Shown: in pieces, positions 19,850 through 28,192 of the stretch
Layout of the letters: each line of letters begins with the position of its first letter
Numbering within the stretch: the stretch's first letter is position 1
Assembly (NCBI RefSeq): GCF_000306115.2
Contig: NZ_AKWX02000012.1
Span: forward strand, 124,001-188,000
Direction: 5' to 3'
Source: Leptospira wolffii serovar Khorat str. Khorat-H2
GTDB lineage: Bacteria; Spirochaetota; Leptospiria; Leptospirales; Leptospiraceae
DNA length: 64,000 nucleotides
Program-made: the position numbers and the translations under genes
Notes under the pieces: generated by a model
What the model saw: the letters and a program-made list of their open reading frames with translations, nothing else
Databases searched by the model: none
Told to the model about the DNA's origin: nothing

Positions 19850-20503
19850 CTATTTTACCAGAGTCTTTTCTCCCGGAAAAAGCAGATATTTCGGTCTAAC
19901 CTTAGCTAAGATATCGTCGATCACGAAGACTTCTCTCGCTCCTCTTTTCATCTCGAAGGGCGCCACGTATAAAAATCCCAGAAAGACCAGCTCCGAATTC
20001 TTGTGGGTGACTAGGTCATCCTGCCGAACTTTCCGCGAGATATCTAAGGAAACTTTCTTCCAGCCGGAAAAATTGAAATGAGTGAGAAGCAATTTCTTCA
20101 TGTCCAAAGTCGAATCTCTGACCAAAAGAAAAAGAGAACCTCCTCCTTCGTTCGCATACATATGAAAGGAAAATTCCTTAACGAACTCCTGAGAGGTCCA
20201 GGGTTTCTTGAATAGAATTTGGAAAGACTGATTTCTCTCCGCGCTTACTTCCACATATAAGGATTTTTCGGAGTCTCTTTCGGGAGTACGAAAGACGGTG
20301 GATATTCTCACTTCGGGATTGAGTTCCGGACCTAATTTGGCCTTTATATTCTCCTCTCCGAAGGAATCGGTTTCGAAATCCTGCACTATTACTTCTTTAT
20401 AAATTCCGGATAGATCCTTTGCAAAGATAGAAGGAGATAATACGAATAAGAAGAATGCGACGATCCTAATTGCGATTAGGGAAGATTTACCTGCCGTCTT
20501 CAC
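19850..20503 (-). CDS. FlaA-like flagellar filament outer layer protein
   Basis: The 217-residue product has a signal peptide ending SIFA and matches spirochaetal FlaA sheath proteins: VQDFETDSFGE near the mature start, KEFSFHMYANEGGGSLFLLVRD, then HFNFSGWKKVSLDISRKVRQ and VIDDILAKVRPKYL at the end. FlaA proteins coat the periplasmic flagellar filament. No other flagellar gene is adjacent, so it may be a divergent or minor sheath paralogue. The stop lies five bases from the convergent PdxB-like gene. Confidence 0.75.
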   Translation of the reverse strand: MKTAGKSSLIAIRIVAFFLFVLSPSIFAKDLSGIYKEVIVQDFETDSFGEENIKAKLGPELNPEVRISTVFRTPERDSEKSLYVEVSAERNQSFQILFKKPWTSQEFVKEFSFHMYANEGGGSLFLLVRDSTLDMKKLLLTHFNFSGWKKVSLDISRKVRQDDLVTHKNSELVFLGFLYVAPFEMKRGAREVFVIDDILAKVRPKYLLFPGEKTLVK

Positions 20504-20617
20504 ATTAAAGATTTCGGAAGGAATCTAGTAGAGCATGATACTTTCCGTTCGATTTAGAGCTAAGGAGGCGAATTAAATTCTCTTGCTGAGAGGGACCGGG
20601 AGTTTTATCCTAAGCAA

Positions 20618-21058
20618 ATGGATTTGTCGGACGATTCTTCTCTTCCTACAAAATTGGAATTTGCGGAGGCGTTTCGAACCGCCTTCCGGGAATTCTTCGG
20701 CGACGAAAAGGAACTGCATTACGAGCTGTACGAACTCAAATCGGAAGAATCCGGTCCTAAGGGAAATTGGGCCACATTCACGATCCGCAATCCTTTGGGC
20801 GGGCGATCCCTAGTTTTTCGATTCGATCCTTCTACGGATAGCTTTTACGCAATGTTAAAGGTCCAGGTGATTCCGGGAGAGGAGGATTGGAGCCTGGATT
20901 CTTTCTTCGAGGAAAGGGGCTTTGCGAGCGCCGATTCTTGGGATGTGAGAAGGGCAGCCGGAGAGTGGATGTTTCATTCCTTGGCAAGGCATTACCTAGG
21001 GACGATCTTCAGTCATTGCCCGAGAATCTTGGAGCCAGACTATAAATTGGAGATTTGA
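20618..21058 (+). CDS. Hypothetical small soluble protein
   Basis: The 146-residue acidic product begins MDLSDDSSLPTKLEFAEAFRTAFREFFGDEKELHYELYELK. It has no signal peptide or membrane segment and looks like a single alpha/beta domain with several Trp (GNWATF, EDWSLD, DSWDVRRAAGEW). I do not recognise a family. It stands between the divergent FlaA-like gene and a beta-propeller lipoprotein gene. Coding potential is supported by codon usage like that of its neighbours and by the lack of any competing frame. Confidence 0.6.
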   Translation: MDLSDDSSLPTKLEFAEAFRTAFREFFGDEKELHYELYELKSEESGPKGNWATFTIRNPLGGRSLVFRFDPSTDSFYAMLKVQVIPGEEDWSLDSFFEERGFASADSWDVRRAAGEWMFHSLARHYLGTIFSHCPRILEPDYKLEI

Positions 21059-21158
21059 GGGGTCATTTTTCTTTAGATATTTCCGCTCAAAATTCTTCCC
21101 ACGGCCCGATTTTACTCGAAAAAAATTTCCTGATATTTGTGGTATAGAAGGGAAGAGA

Positions 21159-22421
21159 ATGAAAAGATATATCGTACTATCGAATCTATTGCTAACCCTC
21201 TTTTGCAACCAAGCGAAAGAGGTCTCCTTAGACGCCTCCAAATCGCTTACCGGGCTTTCCTTGGACCTGATCGGCTCCAATTATGCTTCTCAAAATGACG
21301 ACACCCCCGGACCGGAATTTTTGGCAGTCGGAATGGGTTGCACCGTTTGGACTAGTAACGACGGAGAAAATTGGAGCGCTCGGGGCGGATCCGCCGTGTT
21401 TCCGGGTTGTTCGGGCGGGAGTCTTTACTCCGTAGCCTACGGGAACGGTACATGGGTTGCCGTTGGAACATTAATCTATAGTTATGTTACTCGAGCTAAT
21501 AATGCTGGCATTTGGACGAGTAAAGACGGAGAAACCTGGACCCAAGTGACTGCACCGGTCGACTCGGGATATGCGACCATTTCTCCTACCTTGCCATTGC
21601 GTTCCGTAAGTTACGGAAAAGTCGGAGGAGTAAATAAGTTCATCGCTGCGGGAACCAAATTAGGACAATATTCCGGGGCCGTGGATCGTCTTTATATTAT
21701 TCAAAGCACCGACGGAGTGAATTGGACTACCTTCGAAAATTTACCCACATTCGGTTACGGTTCCTTTTACGGAAGTTGTTACGTAACCTTCTATAATGAT
21801 AAGTTCTATTGTCCTTCGGAATACGGAGAATACGAAATGGCTCTGGAATACGATCCTGCGAATCCTCCCGCAGCAGGAAGTCCGATGACCAGTTTTCCGA
21901 ACGGTACGGGACATTCTTTGGAAAGCTTATCTTATGCTCCTCCTCCTGCAGGAGTGTACGATCTATACGGTTTTCATTTGTATCCCGCTCGTTCCGGAGC
22001 GTTTTACGTATTCGGAAATCTATTGAGCAATGGAGATGCGATCGTATCAAAATTAGGATCGAACGGAAAATGGCCCGCTTCCACAAGCATAGGATTGGGA
22101 GCGAATAATTATCCGCACGGTTTCGTGGATTTCGGCGATCATGTATACGCTTTCGGAAACAATTGCAGATGGTCCTATTCCAATGACCAAGGCGCCAGTT
22201 GGTCTATGGTGAGTACTTTGGATCTATGCGGAGGCTCCGCGGGTTATAATGATTGGATAGACGCGACCTACAGTTCCAAGCTGAATCGGATGGTAGTCGT
22301 AGGAGACGGAGGGTCCATAGGAACTACGAATATAGCGCCTAGTTCTTCCTCCGATTGGAAATATGTGAAGGCCGCAGGAGTGAGCCTGGAAATCACTTCC
22401 GTAGTCAGTAAGCATAAATAA
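21159..22421 (+). CDS. Lipoprotein with BNR/sialidase-like beta-propeller repeats
   Basis: The 420-residue product has a short signal sequence ending LLTLFC (Cys16). Repeated Asp-box-like blocks follow: VWTSNDGENWSARG, IWTSKDGETWTQVT, IIQSTDGVNWTTFE and WSYSNDQGASWSMV, spaced as blades of a beta-propeller, plus YGNGTWVAVG-type strands. Such Asp boxes are structural and do not imply sialidase activity. It is probably an exported surface lipoprotein. A clear hairpin terminator follows the stop. Confidence 0.82.
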   Translation: MKRYIVLSNLLLTLFCNQAKEVSLDASKSLTGLSLDLIGSNYASQNDDTPGPEFLAVGMGCTVWTSNDGENWSARGGSAVFPGCSGGSLYSVAYGNGTWVAVGTLIYSYVTRANNAGIWTSKDGETWTQVTAPVDSGYATISPTLPLRSVSYGKVGGVNKFIAAGTKLGQYSGAVDRLYIIQSTDGVNWTTFENLPTFGYGSFYGSCYVTFYNDKFYCPSEYGEYEMALEYDPANPPAAGSPMTSFPNGTGHSLESLSYAPPPAGVYDLYGFHLYPARSGAFYVFGNLLSNGDAIVSKLGSNGKWPASTSIGLGANNYPHGFVDFGDHVYAFGNNCRWSYSNDQGASWSMVSTLDLCGGSAGYNDWIDATYSSKLNRMVVVGDGGSIGTTNIAPSSSSDWKYVKAAGVSLEITSVVSKHK

Positions 22422-22428
22422 TCGATTC

Positions 22429-22458
22429 GTTTAGAGGGGCACTCTAAACCTCATTTTT
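22429..22458 (+). terminator. Rho-independent terminator after the propeller lipoprotein
   Basis: GTTTAGAG-GGGCA-CTCTAAAC forms an eight-pair stem with a five-base loop, followed by a T run a few bases on. It starts eight bases past the stop codon of the upstream gene. Confidence 0.65.
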
Positions 22459-22518
22459 ATTTAGGACCGGATCGTAGAGGATACTTGCCTCTTAAAAGCG
22501 ACCGGAGATTCTAGCCTT

Positions 22519-22611
22519 ATGGATCCGATCTTAATTACGGTCATCGTTTCCGGATTTTTCGTAGGAATTTTATACGGACTCTGGATCAAGAAGCGCTCCC
22601 TAAGGGGATAA
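22519..22611 (+). CDS. Possible 30-residue single-span membrane peptide
   Basis: The frame encodes MDPILITVIVSGFFVGILYG followed by LWIKKRSLRG. It has one hydrophobic span and a positive C-terminus, a layout typical of genuine bacterial small membrane proteins. A CGGAGA stretch lies about 12 bases upstream. It follows a terminator and precedes a second small membrane frame. No family is recognised. Confidence 0.45.
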   Translation: MDPILITVIVSGFFVGILYGLWIKKRSLRG

Positions 22612-22690
22612 ACCGGACATAGCTGAGATAAAAAAAACGGAGTCCCATGTCCCTCTTCGTCTTTCTAACTGTTATCTATTAAGAGCAGTT

Positions 22691-22816
22691 ATGAAGATCA
22701 GAAAAGGCAACAGACTGAAGCTTTGGAAAGTCTATCGAATCATAAGACCGGCATTGGCGATTTTGATCTGCCTGGCCTTCTTTTTAATGATCGCGTATTT
22801 CCCGATCCAGAGATAA
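22691..22816 (+). CDS. Possible 41-residue single-span membrane peptide
   Basis: The frame begins MKIRKGNRLKLWKVYRIIRP, a strongly basic segment, and continues into a hydrophobic span (ALAILICLAFFLMIAYFPI) ending QR. AAGAG lies seven bases upstream. The positive-inside pattern supports a membrane protein with a cytoplasmic N-terminus. It is convergent with the MFS transporter gene 33 bases away. The function is unknown. Confidence 0.45.
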   Translation: MKIRKGNRLKLWKVYRIIRPALAILICLAFFLMIAYFPIQR

Positions 22817-22849
22817 AACTCCGGACCGGAAGATCGAAAGGAAGGGGTA

Positions 22850-24106
22850 TTATTTTCTAGTCAGGGAATTTTCCTGAACCTTTTCCGCTCCATAATCCAT
22901 CATCGGAGATTCCTTTAATAGGAAGGAGATTAGAAGATTCACTACTCCTAATCCGATGAAGATCTTGAGAAAAAGTCCCATACCAAGAGTGTCCATTCCT
23001 ACGATGAAAGCGATTCCGGAGACCTGACCGATCAGTAGCAATAAGCCTTGGGATGAGGATTCCGGAGCGGGAGATGTGATTTCGGCGCAGTATTGGAATC
23101 CGATCGGAGCTCCGATTCCGAGTAGGAAGAATCCGATCAGAAACGCGCCCGTTAATACAAGAGCGTAATCCTGGGCGAACGCAAGCAATAGGATTCCCGG
23201 TAAAAAACCCGCCATGGCGGCCAATAGGAAAGGTTGTCTTTTACCGACTTTGTCGGAAATCAGAGGTACGAAGATCCCTCCGATAATACCGGACATAAGC
23301 ATCATTCCCGCTATATCTCCGGATTGGGTCATATTCAATCCCTTTTGCTCGCAGATTTGATCGATGCAGGTGCTGATTGCATTAAAGATTCCTAATCCGA
23401 TTAGAAATAGAAGCAATGCCTTTTGCATATCCTTTTGGTTGAGAATATGCTTTAAGCCTTCGAAAACCTTGATTTTGGAATCCTCTCCGTGAGTACTCGG
23501 AGAAGTGGGAGGTTTTTCGCGAAAGAACGCTAAAAATATCACGGCACCAGCCAAAGATACGATACCGTACTGTAGTAAAATACCGGGAATTTTGCTCGGA
23601 TCCGGATTGGTATCTCCGATCAATCTAGGAGTGAGGATCATAACGATGATGATCCCTACGAATTGAGCTAAGGTACCCAATGCGACTGCCGTAGCCCTTT
23701 CCATAATAGGAAACCATTGCACGCTCACCTTGGTGACCGCGTTCAGAATGAACGGTTGCGCTATCGCTAAACCGATCTGGGATAATAATACGATATTGAA
23801 ATCGGAAGCGTATAGTCCTTTTAGAAAACCGAAACCGCCAGTTAAGACGGCTCCGATACCTACGCCGATCCGGATGCCGTAGGTATCGATTACGTAGGAT
23901 GCAGGAATCGCGATGAGAACGAAAACCGCTAAAAAGATCATGGAAAGAAGATCGATTTGGAAGCCGCTCACTCCGTAGAATAACTTCGCGTCTCTGGCGA
24001 CAGAGGCTAAGGTTAGCCATTGTATTTGGATAATCGCCGTTATCAATGCGTATAGACCAAGGATCACCCATCTATAGCCGTATACTTTTACCTGGTTTTC
24101 GCGCAT
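22850..24106 (-). CDS. Major facilitator superfamily transporter
   Basis: The 418-residue product has about twelve hydrophobic helices in two halves, with a charged central loop (REKPPTSPSTHGEDSKIKVFEG). The conserved loop between helices 2 and 3 is SYVIDTYGIRIGVGIGAVLTGGFG and its counterpart in the second half is ISDKVGKRQPFLLAAMAGFLPG. The sequence resembles the FLVCR-like branch of MFS permeases, but the substrate cannot be deduced. It is a single-gene unit with a long 5' region. Confidence 0.85.
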   Translation of the reverse strand: MRENQVKVYGYRWVILGLYALITAIIQIQWLTLASVARDAKLFYGVSGFQIDLLSMIFLAVFVLIAIPASYVIDTYGIRIGVGIGAVLTGGFGFLKGLYASDFNIVLLSQIGLAIAQPFILNAVTKVSVQWFPIMERATAVALGTLAQFVGIIIVMILTPRLIGDTNPDPSKIPGILLQYGIVSLAGAVIFLAFFREKPPTSPSTHGEDSKIKVFEGLKHILNQKDMQKALLLFLIGLGIFNAISTCIDQICEQKGLNMTQSGDIAGMMLMSGIIGGIFVPLISDKVGKRQPFLLAAMAGFLPGILLLAFAQDYALVLTGAFLIGFFLLGIGAPIGFQYCAEITSPAPESSSQGLLLLIGQVSGIAFIVGMDTLGMGLFLKIFIGLGVVNLLISFLLKESPMMDYGAEKVQENSLTRK

Positions 24107-24561
24107 AAATGCCCCGTTTTCTATTTAAATGAAAAGAATTGGATTTCGCATAACCGAATTTCCGATCCGACACAGTTCCTGAAAGATACGGAAGTGACTT
24201 TGACAGTATAGGCCGCTGTGTGTTTGCTTCCAAGCAAATTATATTTTTCGAATAGGAACTCTTATCTTTCGCGGGAGTTAATTATAACAAACCTTATATT
24301 ATATTCATAAATTCTTCTCCGAAATGTAAGGCTCATATAAGTGGAGGATAATTTCACGTTTTTAAGCATAGGGAAAGCTTACTTATACGAGAGTTCATTC
24401 TTCTCCAAGGAGGCGATTTTGAAATTTCATCTTCACGATAAAGGTTCCCCGGAAAAAACATCGTTAGACCGTTTTGTCAAATCCGGACGTAGGATTTAAG
24501 GAAGCCGGACGAAAAAATCCTACGTTTGCAATACCATTGGGTAAACAGCGGAGAGAAGAGT
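24107..24561. other. Long divergent intergenic region
   Basis: About 450 bases separate the MFS gene (minus) from the MRJP-like lipoprotein gene (plus). It contains a TTGACA hexamer at about 24199 without a good partner -10, several AT-rich stretches near 24290-24310, and one short reading frame described separately. No RNA gene, riboswitch or longer coding frame could be supported. Confidence 0.4.
24419..24499 (+). CDS. Possible 26-residue ORF with strong ribosome binding site
   Basis: A consensus AAGGAGG stands six bases before a TTG that opens KFHLHDKGSPEKTSLDRFVK and six further residues. The peptide is hydrophilic with no recognisable motif. It ends 62 bases before the next gene's ATG, so it could be a leader ORF. 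The only support is the ribosome binding site. Confidence 0.25.
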   Translation: MKFHLHDKGSPEKTSLDRFVKSGRRI

Positions 24562-25662
24562 ATGTTAGAAAAATGGATCGTACCCTTAGCGTTCATCTTG
24601 TTGATCCAAAATTGCGAAACGACCAATTTGGAAGATAGAACCACTTTGCCCAAGTATCCCGGTTCAGCCTTAGAAAAGGTGATACAGTTGGATAGGCCTC
24701 CCGGAAATATCAGCGCGTCCTCGGATGGAAGGATTTTCTTTTCGTTCTTTCCTCAGGGTTCGCCTCCTATAAAGGTTGCCGAGCTCAAGAACGGACATGC
24801 GATAGCTTTTCCGAACCAAGCCTTTCAGAAGAATTTTAATACAGTCCTCTCAGTCCGTGCGGATGATAAATCCAGACTTTGGACTCTGGATTACGGAAAT
24901 TTAGGAATCGGTTCCGGGCCTAAGATCTATGCCTTCGATATAGCCACAGGGGCGGTGATTCACGAGTATAGCTTCCCGAGCGATATCGCTCCCAAGGATT
25001 CTTTATTTAACGATATGCAAGTGGATACCGTGACGGAGACGATTTATATTACGGATACTAGTCCTATTATTCCGGATCCAGGCTTGGTCGTATACGATAT
25101 AGCCACGAAGAAAGCGAGAAGACTCTTGAAAGGACATGTTTCCGTTACGGGAGAAAGGAACGAAATCGTGGTGAACGGATCTTCTTTCGAGGTGGCCGGA
25201 GTTCCTATCATCTTTAATGCGGATTCCATCGCCTTGGATCAGAATTTGGAATGGCTATATTTCGCTCCTTTTACTTCGGGAGAATTGTACAGGGCCAAGA
25301 CGGCCGATCTTAGAAACAAATCTCTGACCGCGGCTCAACTCGCGGAGAAGGTGGAACAATACTCCTTAAAGACGATGAGCGACGGGATCAGTTTGGATTT
25401 GAGTGGAAATATCTATGTGACCGATGCGGAGCATTCTGCCGTGAATCTTATAGATCCGAATACGAAGGCTCTTACGACTCTGTTCAAGGATCCTTCGTTC
25501 CGCTGGCCGGACGGATTTTCGTATGCTCCCGACGGGTACATGTACCTGACTTGCAGTGCCTTGAACGAGGTCTTCCTACAGACGGATGCCACGATCTTAA
25601 GTCGCGGGCCGTATTATATTTATAGATTCCATCCCGAGGCTTCGGGGATCGTAGGAAGATAA
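24562..25662 (+). CDS. Major royal jelly protein / yellow-family beta-propeller lipoprotein
   Basis: The ATG at 24562, with GGAGAG upstream, is preferred over a TTG at 24526; it gives 366 residues with a lipobox ending LLIQNC (Cys18). The body matches the MRJP/yellow family: LDRPPGNISASSDGRIFFSF, RLWTLDYGN, PIIPDPGLVVYDIATKKARRLL, NADSIALDQNLEWLYFAPFTSGELYR, MSDGISLDLSGNIYVTDAEHSAVNLID and WPDGFSYAPDGYMYLTCSALNE. The fold is a six-bladed propeller. Bacterial members are exported proteins of unsettled function. A strong terminator follows. Confidence 0.85.
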   Translation: MLEKWIVPLAFILLIQNCETTNLEDRTTLPKYPGSALEKVIQLDRPPGNISASSDGRIFFSFFPQGSPPIKVAELKNGHAIAFPNQAFQKNFNTVLSVRADDKSRLWTLDYGNLGIGSGPKIYAFDIATGAVIHEYSFPSDIAPKDSLFNDMQVDTVTETIYITDTSPIIPDPGLVVYDIATKKARRLLKGHVSVTGERNEIVVNGSSFEVAGVPIIFNADSIALDQNLEWLYFAPFTSGELYRAKTADLRNKSLTAAQLAEKVEQYSLKTMSDGISLDLSGNIYVTDAEHSAVNLIDPNTKALTTLFKDPSFRWPDGFSYAPDGYMYLTCSALNEVFLQTDATILSRGPYYIYRFHPEASGIVGR

Positions 25663-25711
25663 TAGGATTTTTAAGATCTAAGCTTTCCTAAATCAGGAAA
25701 AACTAAGAATG

Positions 25712-25757
25712 CAAAAAGGATACGAAGTCGTGCTTTGCTTCGTATCCTTTTTTTTCG
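25712..25757. terminator. Strong terminator, copy 1 of a duplicated element
   Basis: A stem of about 13-15 base pairs (AAAGGATACGAAG with CTTCGTATCCTTT) encloses a ten-base loop, followed by eight T and preceded by five A, so it can act in both directions. An almost identical copy lies at 28525-28571. This copy ends the MRJP-like gene. Confidence 0.85.
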
Positions 25758-26157
25758 TCTCAGGCTAAAAAGACATAAAAAGATAGTATTCACTGGGCTA
25801 CCTCTTTGGGAGTGAAAATGGATACGATTCTTTCCGGCCACAGAGCTGCTGGCAATGCAAAAGGCGGCCTTTCTTTTTTGAATTGAGATTCGGTTTCATA
25901 TAACGCAGATGGACCATTATCAAGATTAGAAGGTTCTTATGCGGAATGGGAATTCATTTTCCGAATTTATATGAATTATGTATATTTAATCCTATTTTTT
26001 ATAATATATTGATAAACGTCATTCGAATTTAATGAGTTATTTGAATATTTTAAATTTAAATTAAATTGACGTTACATGTTTTTTGCCGCAAATTTGGAGC
26101 CTAACCGTGGAATGAAATTTCTAAGGAGTTTTGTAGGCTCTGAGGCGGGGGTTGGAA
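25758..26157. other. AT-rich intergenic region upstream of the SpvB-domain gene
   Basis: This 400-base stretch is conspicuously AT-rich, especially 25970-26080 with long A/T runs. It holds a small hairpin with a T tail (AAAGG-CGG-CCTTT then CTTTTTT, about 25858-25878), a 22-residue frame starting at about 25819 that I cannot support as a gene, and TTGACG near 26066 as a possible -35 for the downstream gene. No conserved gene was seen. Confidence 0.45.
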
Positions 26158-27480
26158 ATGAAAAAAGTGCGATGCGTAAATGGTTCGTTAAAGCGTAAAT
26201 TTTGGAAAAGGTTAGGGGTATTTTTGCTTTTCTCCGTTTCTTTTCCCCTTATTTCAGGTTTTTCATTTCGTACTTTGATGTTAAGGCTTTCGGGGGAGGT
26301 TGTTCCTCAAAAACTGCCGAAGCTTGCTGCTGCGCCAAACGGTTCCTTATCGACTAACTTGGAATTCATTTTGCCCCCAGGCACGAAAGGTATCGTTCCA
26401 AATTTATCGTTTTCTTATACTTCCGGTGGGAGCAATGGAATCCTGGGAGTCGGCTGGGAGCTTTCCGGATTATACTCGATTCATAGAGATCCGAGTTTCG
26501 GCGTAAATTACGACGGTACGGATGATTTTGTATCTTCCTTGTCGGGGCAGCTTGTAGACGTATCGGGAAATCGAAGAGAGTATCATGCAAGAAAGGAATC
26601 CTGGGTGCGATATATTCCAAATGGGATATGTGGAGACGGACCTTGCTCTTGGACTGCGATAGATAAAGATGGAATTCAATATACGTTCGGGTCTACCGAC
26701 GATTCTCGGATCGAATCTATAGGTCGGAACGGTTCCATAAGAACCTGGGCAGTCAGTCGGGTGCGAGATCCGTTTGGAAACGGATACGACGTAAATTATA
26801 GGAAAGATTCTTCGAACGGTGATTATTATCCCGATCGGATCAGTTACCAGAATCGAGTGATCGAATTCGTTTATGAGAATCGCGACGATACGGTTCCGGA
26901 ATATTGGAGCGGAGGTTTAGTAAAAGTCGTAAGTCGTCTGTCTAAAATTCGGGTTTATACGGATAATTCTTTAACAAGGGAGTATAGGCTCAATTATTCA
27001 AACGGAAATGTTTCCGGGAGATCCACTCTAACCTCCGTCAGTCGTTCGGAAGATAACGCATTTGATTCCGTAGAATATGATGATTTAACATTCCAATATG
27101 GTAGCGATTCGTTCGGATTGGATTCGCTTGAGGACTCGAATCTCAATACCACTCTTTCTTCTTTAAATCTATTTGTTCCAAGCGGATTATTGCTGTATGC
27201 GAATTTACTTTTTATGAATCCGTTTCCTACGCAAGCTTCTGCGACTGAGGCGCGTTTGGCCGACTATTTGCAATATGCGATGCATATGCCGATTCCGGAA
27301 AGAGATAGCTGTAATACGGGCCCGGCCGCTTGCCTTTGTGCCGCATATGCACCTTGCTGGGGAGGCAACCCGCACTTTTTTGAAAATCTAGTTTCCGTCT
27401 GCTTAGATTATAATAACTGGGGTGGTCCTATGTACTGTGCGTCCGGGATCGACGCGAGTGATAGACATTATGCAAAGTGA
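26158..27480 (+). CDS. Short SpvB-domain protein with Cys-rich C-terminal tail (putative polymorphic toxin)
   Basis: From the ATG at 26158 (GGGGGTTGGA just upstream; a TTG at 26152 is possible) the product has 440 residues. An N-terminal hydrophobic segment lies at about 20-37. Residues 45-338 match the SpvB/TcaC domain that opens Rhs and toxin-complex proteins: LPKLAAAPNGSLSTNLEF, PPGTKGIVPNLSFSYTSGGSNG, GVGWELSGLYSIHR and WAVSRVRDPFGNGYDVNY. Instead of the long Rhs-repeat region, it ends in a 102-residue tail (339-440) with a hydrophobic stretch, six Cys and the terminal sequence GIDASDRHYAK. I do not recognise the tail. The stop overlaps the first lipoprotein gene by 11 bases. Confidence 0.8.
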   Translation: MKKVRCVNGSLKRKFWKRLGVFLLFSVSFPLISGFSFRTLMLRLSGEVVPQKLPKLAAAPNGSLSTNLEFILPPGTKGIVPNLSFSYTSGGSNGILGVGWELSGLYSIHRDPSFGVNYDGTDDFVSSLSGQLVDVSGNRREYHARKESWVRYIPNGICGDGPCSWTAIDKDGIQYTFGSTDDSRIESIGRNGSIRTWAVSRVRDPFGNGYDVNYRKDSSNGDYYPDRISYQNRVIEFVYENRDDTVPEYWSGGLVKVVSRLSKIRVYTDNSLTREYRLNYSNGNVSGRSTLTSVSRSEDNAFDSVEYDDLTFQYGSDSFGLDSLEDSNLNTTLSSLNLFVPSGLLLYANLLFMNPFPTQASATEARLADYLQYAMHMPIPERDSCNTGPAACLCAAYAPCWGGNPHFFENLVSVCLDYNNWGGPMYCASGIDASDRHYAK

Positions 27481-27802
27481 GTATAGGCAGGGGAGTTGTA
27501 GAATTGCTTTGATTTTTATGATTTTTATTTTTTTGCTAAGTTGCTTTATCGCTCCTACAAACGAACGAACGGCCTGTGTCTATAATTTGAAAGAACAGGT
27601 TGGGCCATTTGGTGCATCTGACGATAGTTGTAATTTAATAGCTTTGGATTTACAGGCAACGCATTCCCCTGATTTTGAGGTTCAAGAAAGGGGATTTTTA
27701 CTCTTGAACTTTCATTTGGCTAAATGTCTGGAGTATCATCAGAAGCTAAAGGAATGTAAGAGAGAGATTAACTATTATATTCCAACTCTCCATCCGGAAT
27801 GA
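27470..27802 (+). CDS. Small lipoprotein, tandem paralogue 1 (putative immunity protein)
   Basis: The start chosen is ATG 27470, conserved in all three copies and overlapping the SpvB-gene stop (ATGCAAAGTGA), which points to translational coupling. The 110-residue product has the signal sequence MQSEYRQGSCRIALIFMIFI ending in LLSC (Cys25), then FIAPTNERTACVYNLKEQ. Four further Cys are shared with its paralogues, and it ends in ECKREINYYIPTLHPE. The position after a toxin-like gene suggests an immunity role, which is inference; the family is unknown to me. Confidence 0.78.
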   Translation: MQSEYRQGSCRIALIFMIFIFLLSCFIAPTNERTACVYNLKEQVGPFGASDDSCNLIALDLQATHSPDFEVQERGFLLLNFHLAKCLEYHQKLKECKREINYYIPTLHPE

Positions 27803-27835
27803 TAGGCTTCTCGGTCAATGCGAGTGATAGACATT

Positions 27836-28159
27836 ATGCAAAGTGAGTATAGGCAGGGGAGTTGTAGAATTGCTTTGATTTTTATTTTTTTGCCAAGTTG
27901 CTTTATCGCTCCTACAAATGAGAGAACTGCCTGTATCTATGATTTGAAAGAGAAAAGGGACGTTTTTGAGGCGAGCGATGATAGCTGCCAATCGATTGCT
28001 CTTGATTTGTATCAGAACGAGAGTATGACCCCAGAGCAAAAAGAAATTTCGATACAGTTTGCCAATTTTCATATCTTAAAATGTCTGGAATACCACCAGA
28101 AGTTAAAGGAATGTAAAAAGGAGATTAACTATTATATTCCTACGTTGCATCCGGAATGA
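27836..28159 (+). CDS. Small lipoprotein, tandem paralogue 2 (putative immunity protein)
   Basis: The 107-residue product is a close relative of the one before it. The lipobox reads LPSC (Cys22), followed by FIAPTNERTACIYDLKEKRD. The middle (VFEASDDSCQSIALDLYQNESMTPEQKEI) differs strongly while the ends are nearly identical. An upstream in-frame ATG at 27818 would add six residues (MRVIDI). The overlapping remnant of the toxin tail just upstream shows the gene was copied together with the SpvB gene's end. Confidence 0.78.
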   Translation: MQSEYRQGSCRIALIFIFLPSCFIAPTNERTACIYDLKEKRDVFEASDDSCQSIALDLYQNESMTPEQKEISIQFANFHILKCLEYHQKLKECKKEINYYIPTLHPE

Positions 28160-28192
28160 TAGGCTTCTCGGCCAATGCGAGTGATCGACATT

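Noticed and set aside
26158..27480. Full-length Rhs/toxin-complex gene broken by a frameshift.
   Set aside because: The reading frame is uninterrupted from SpvB domain to tail, and no Rhs repeats occur in other frames downstream; a past internal deletion is possible but no remnants are seen.
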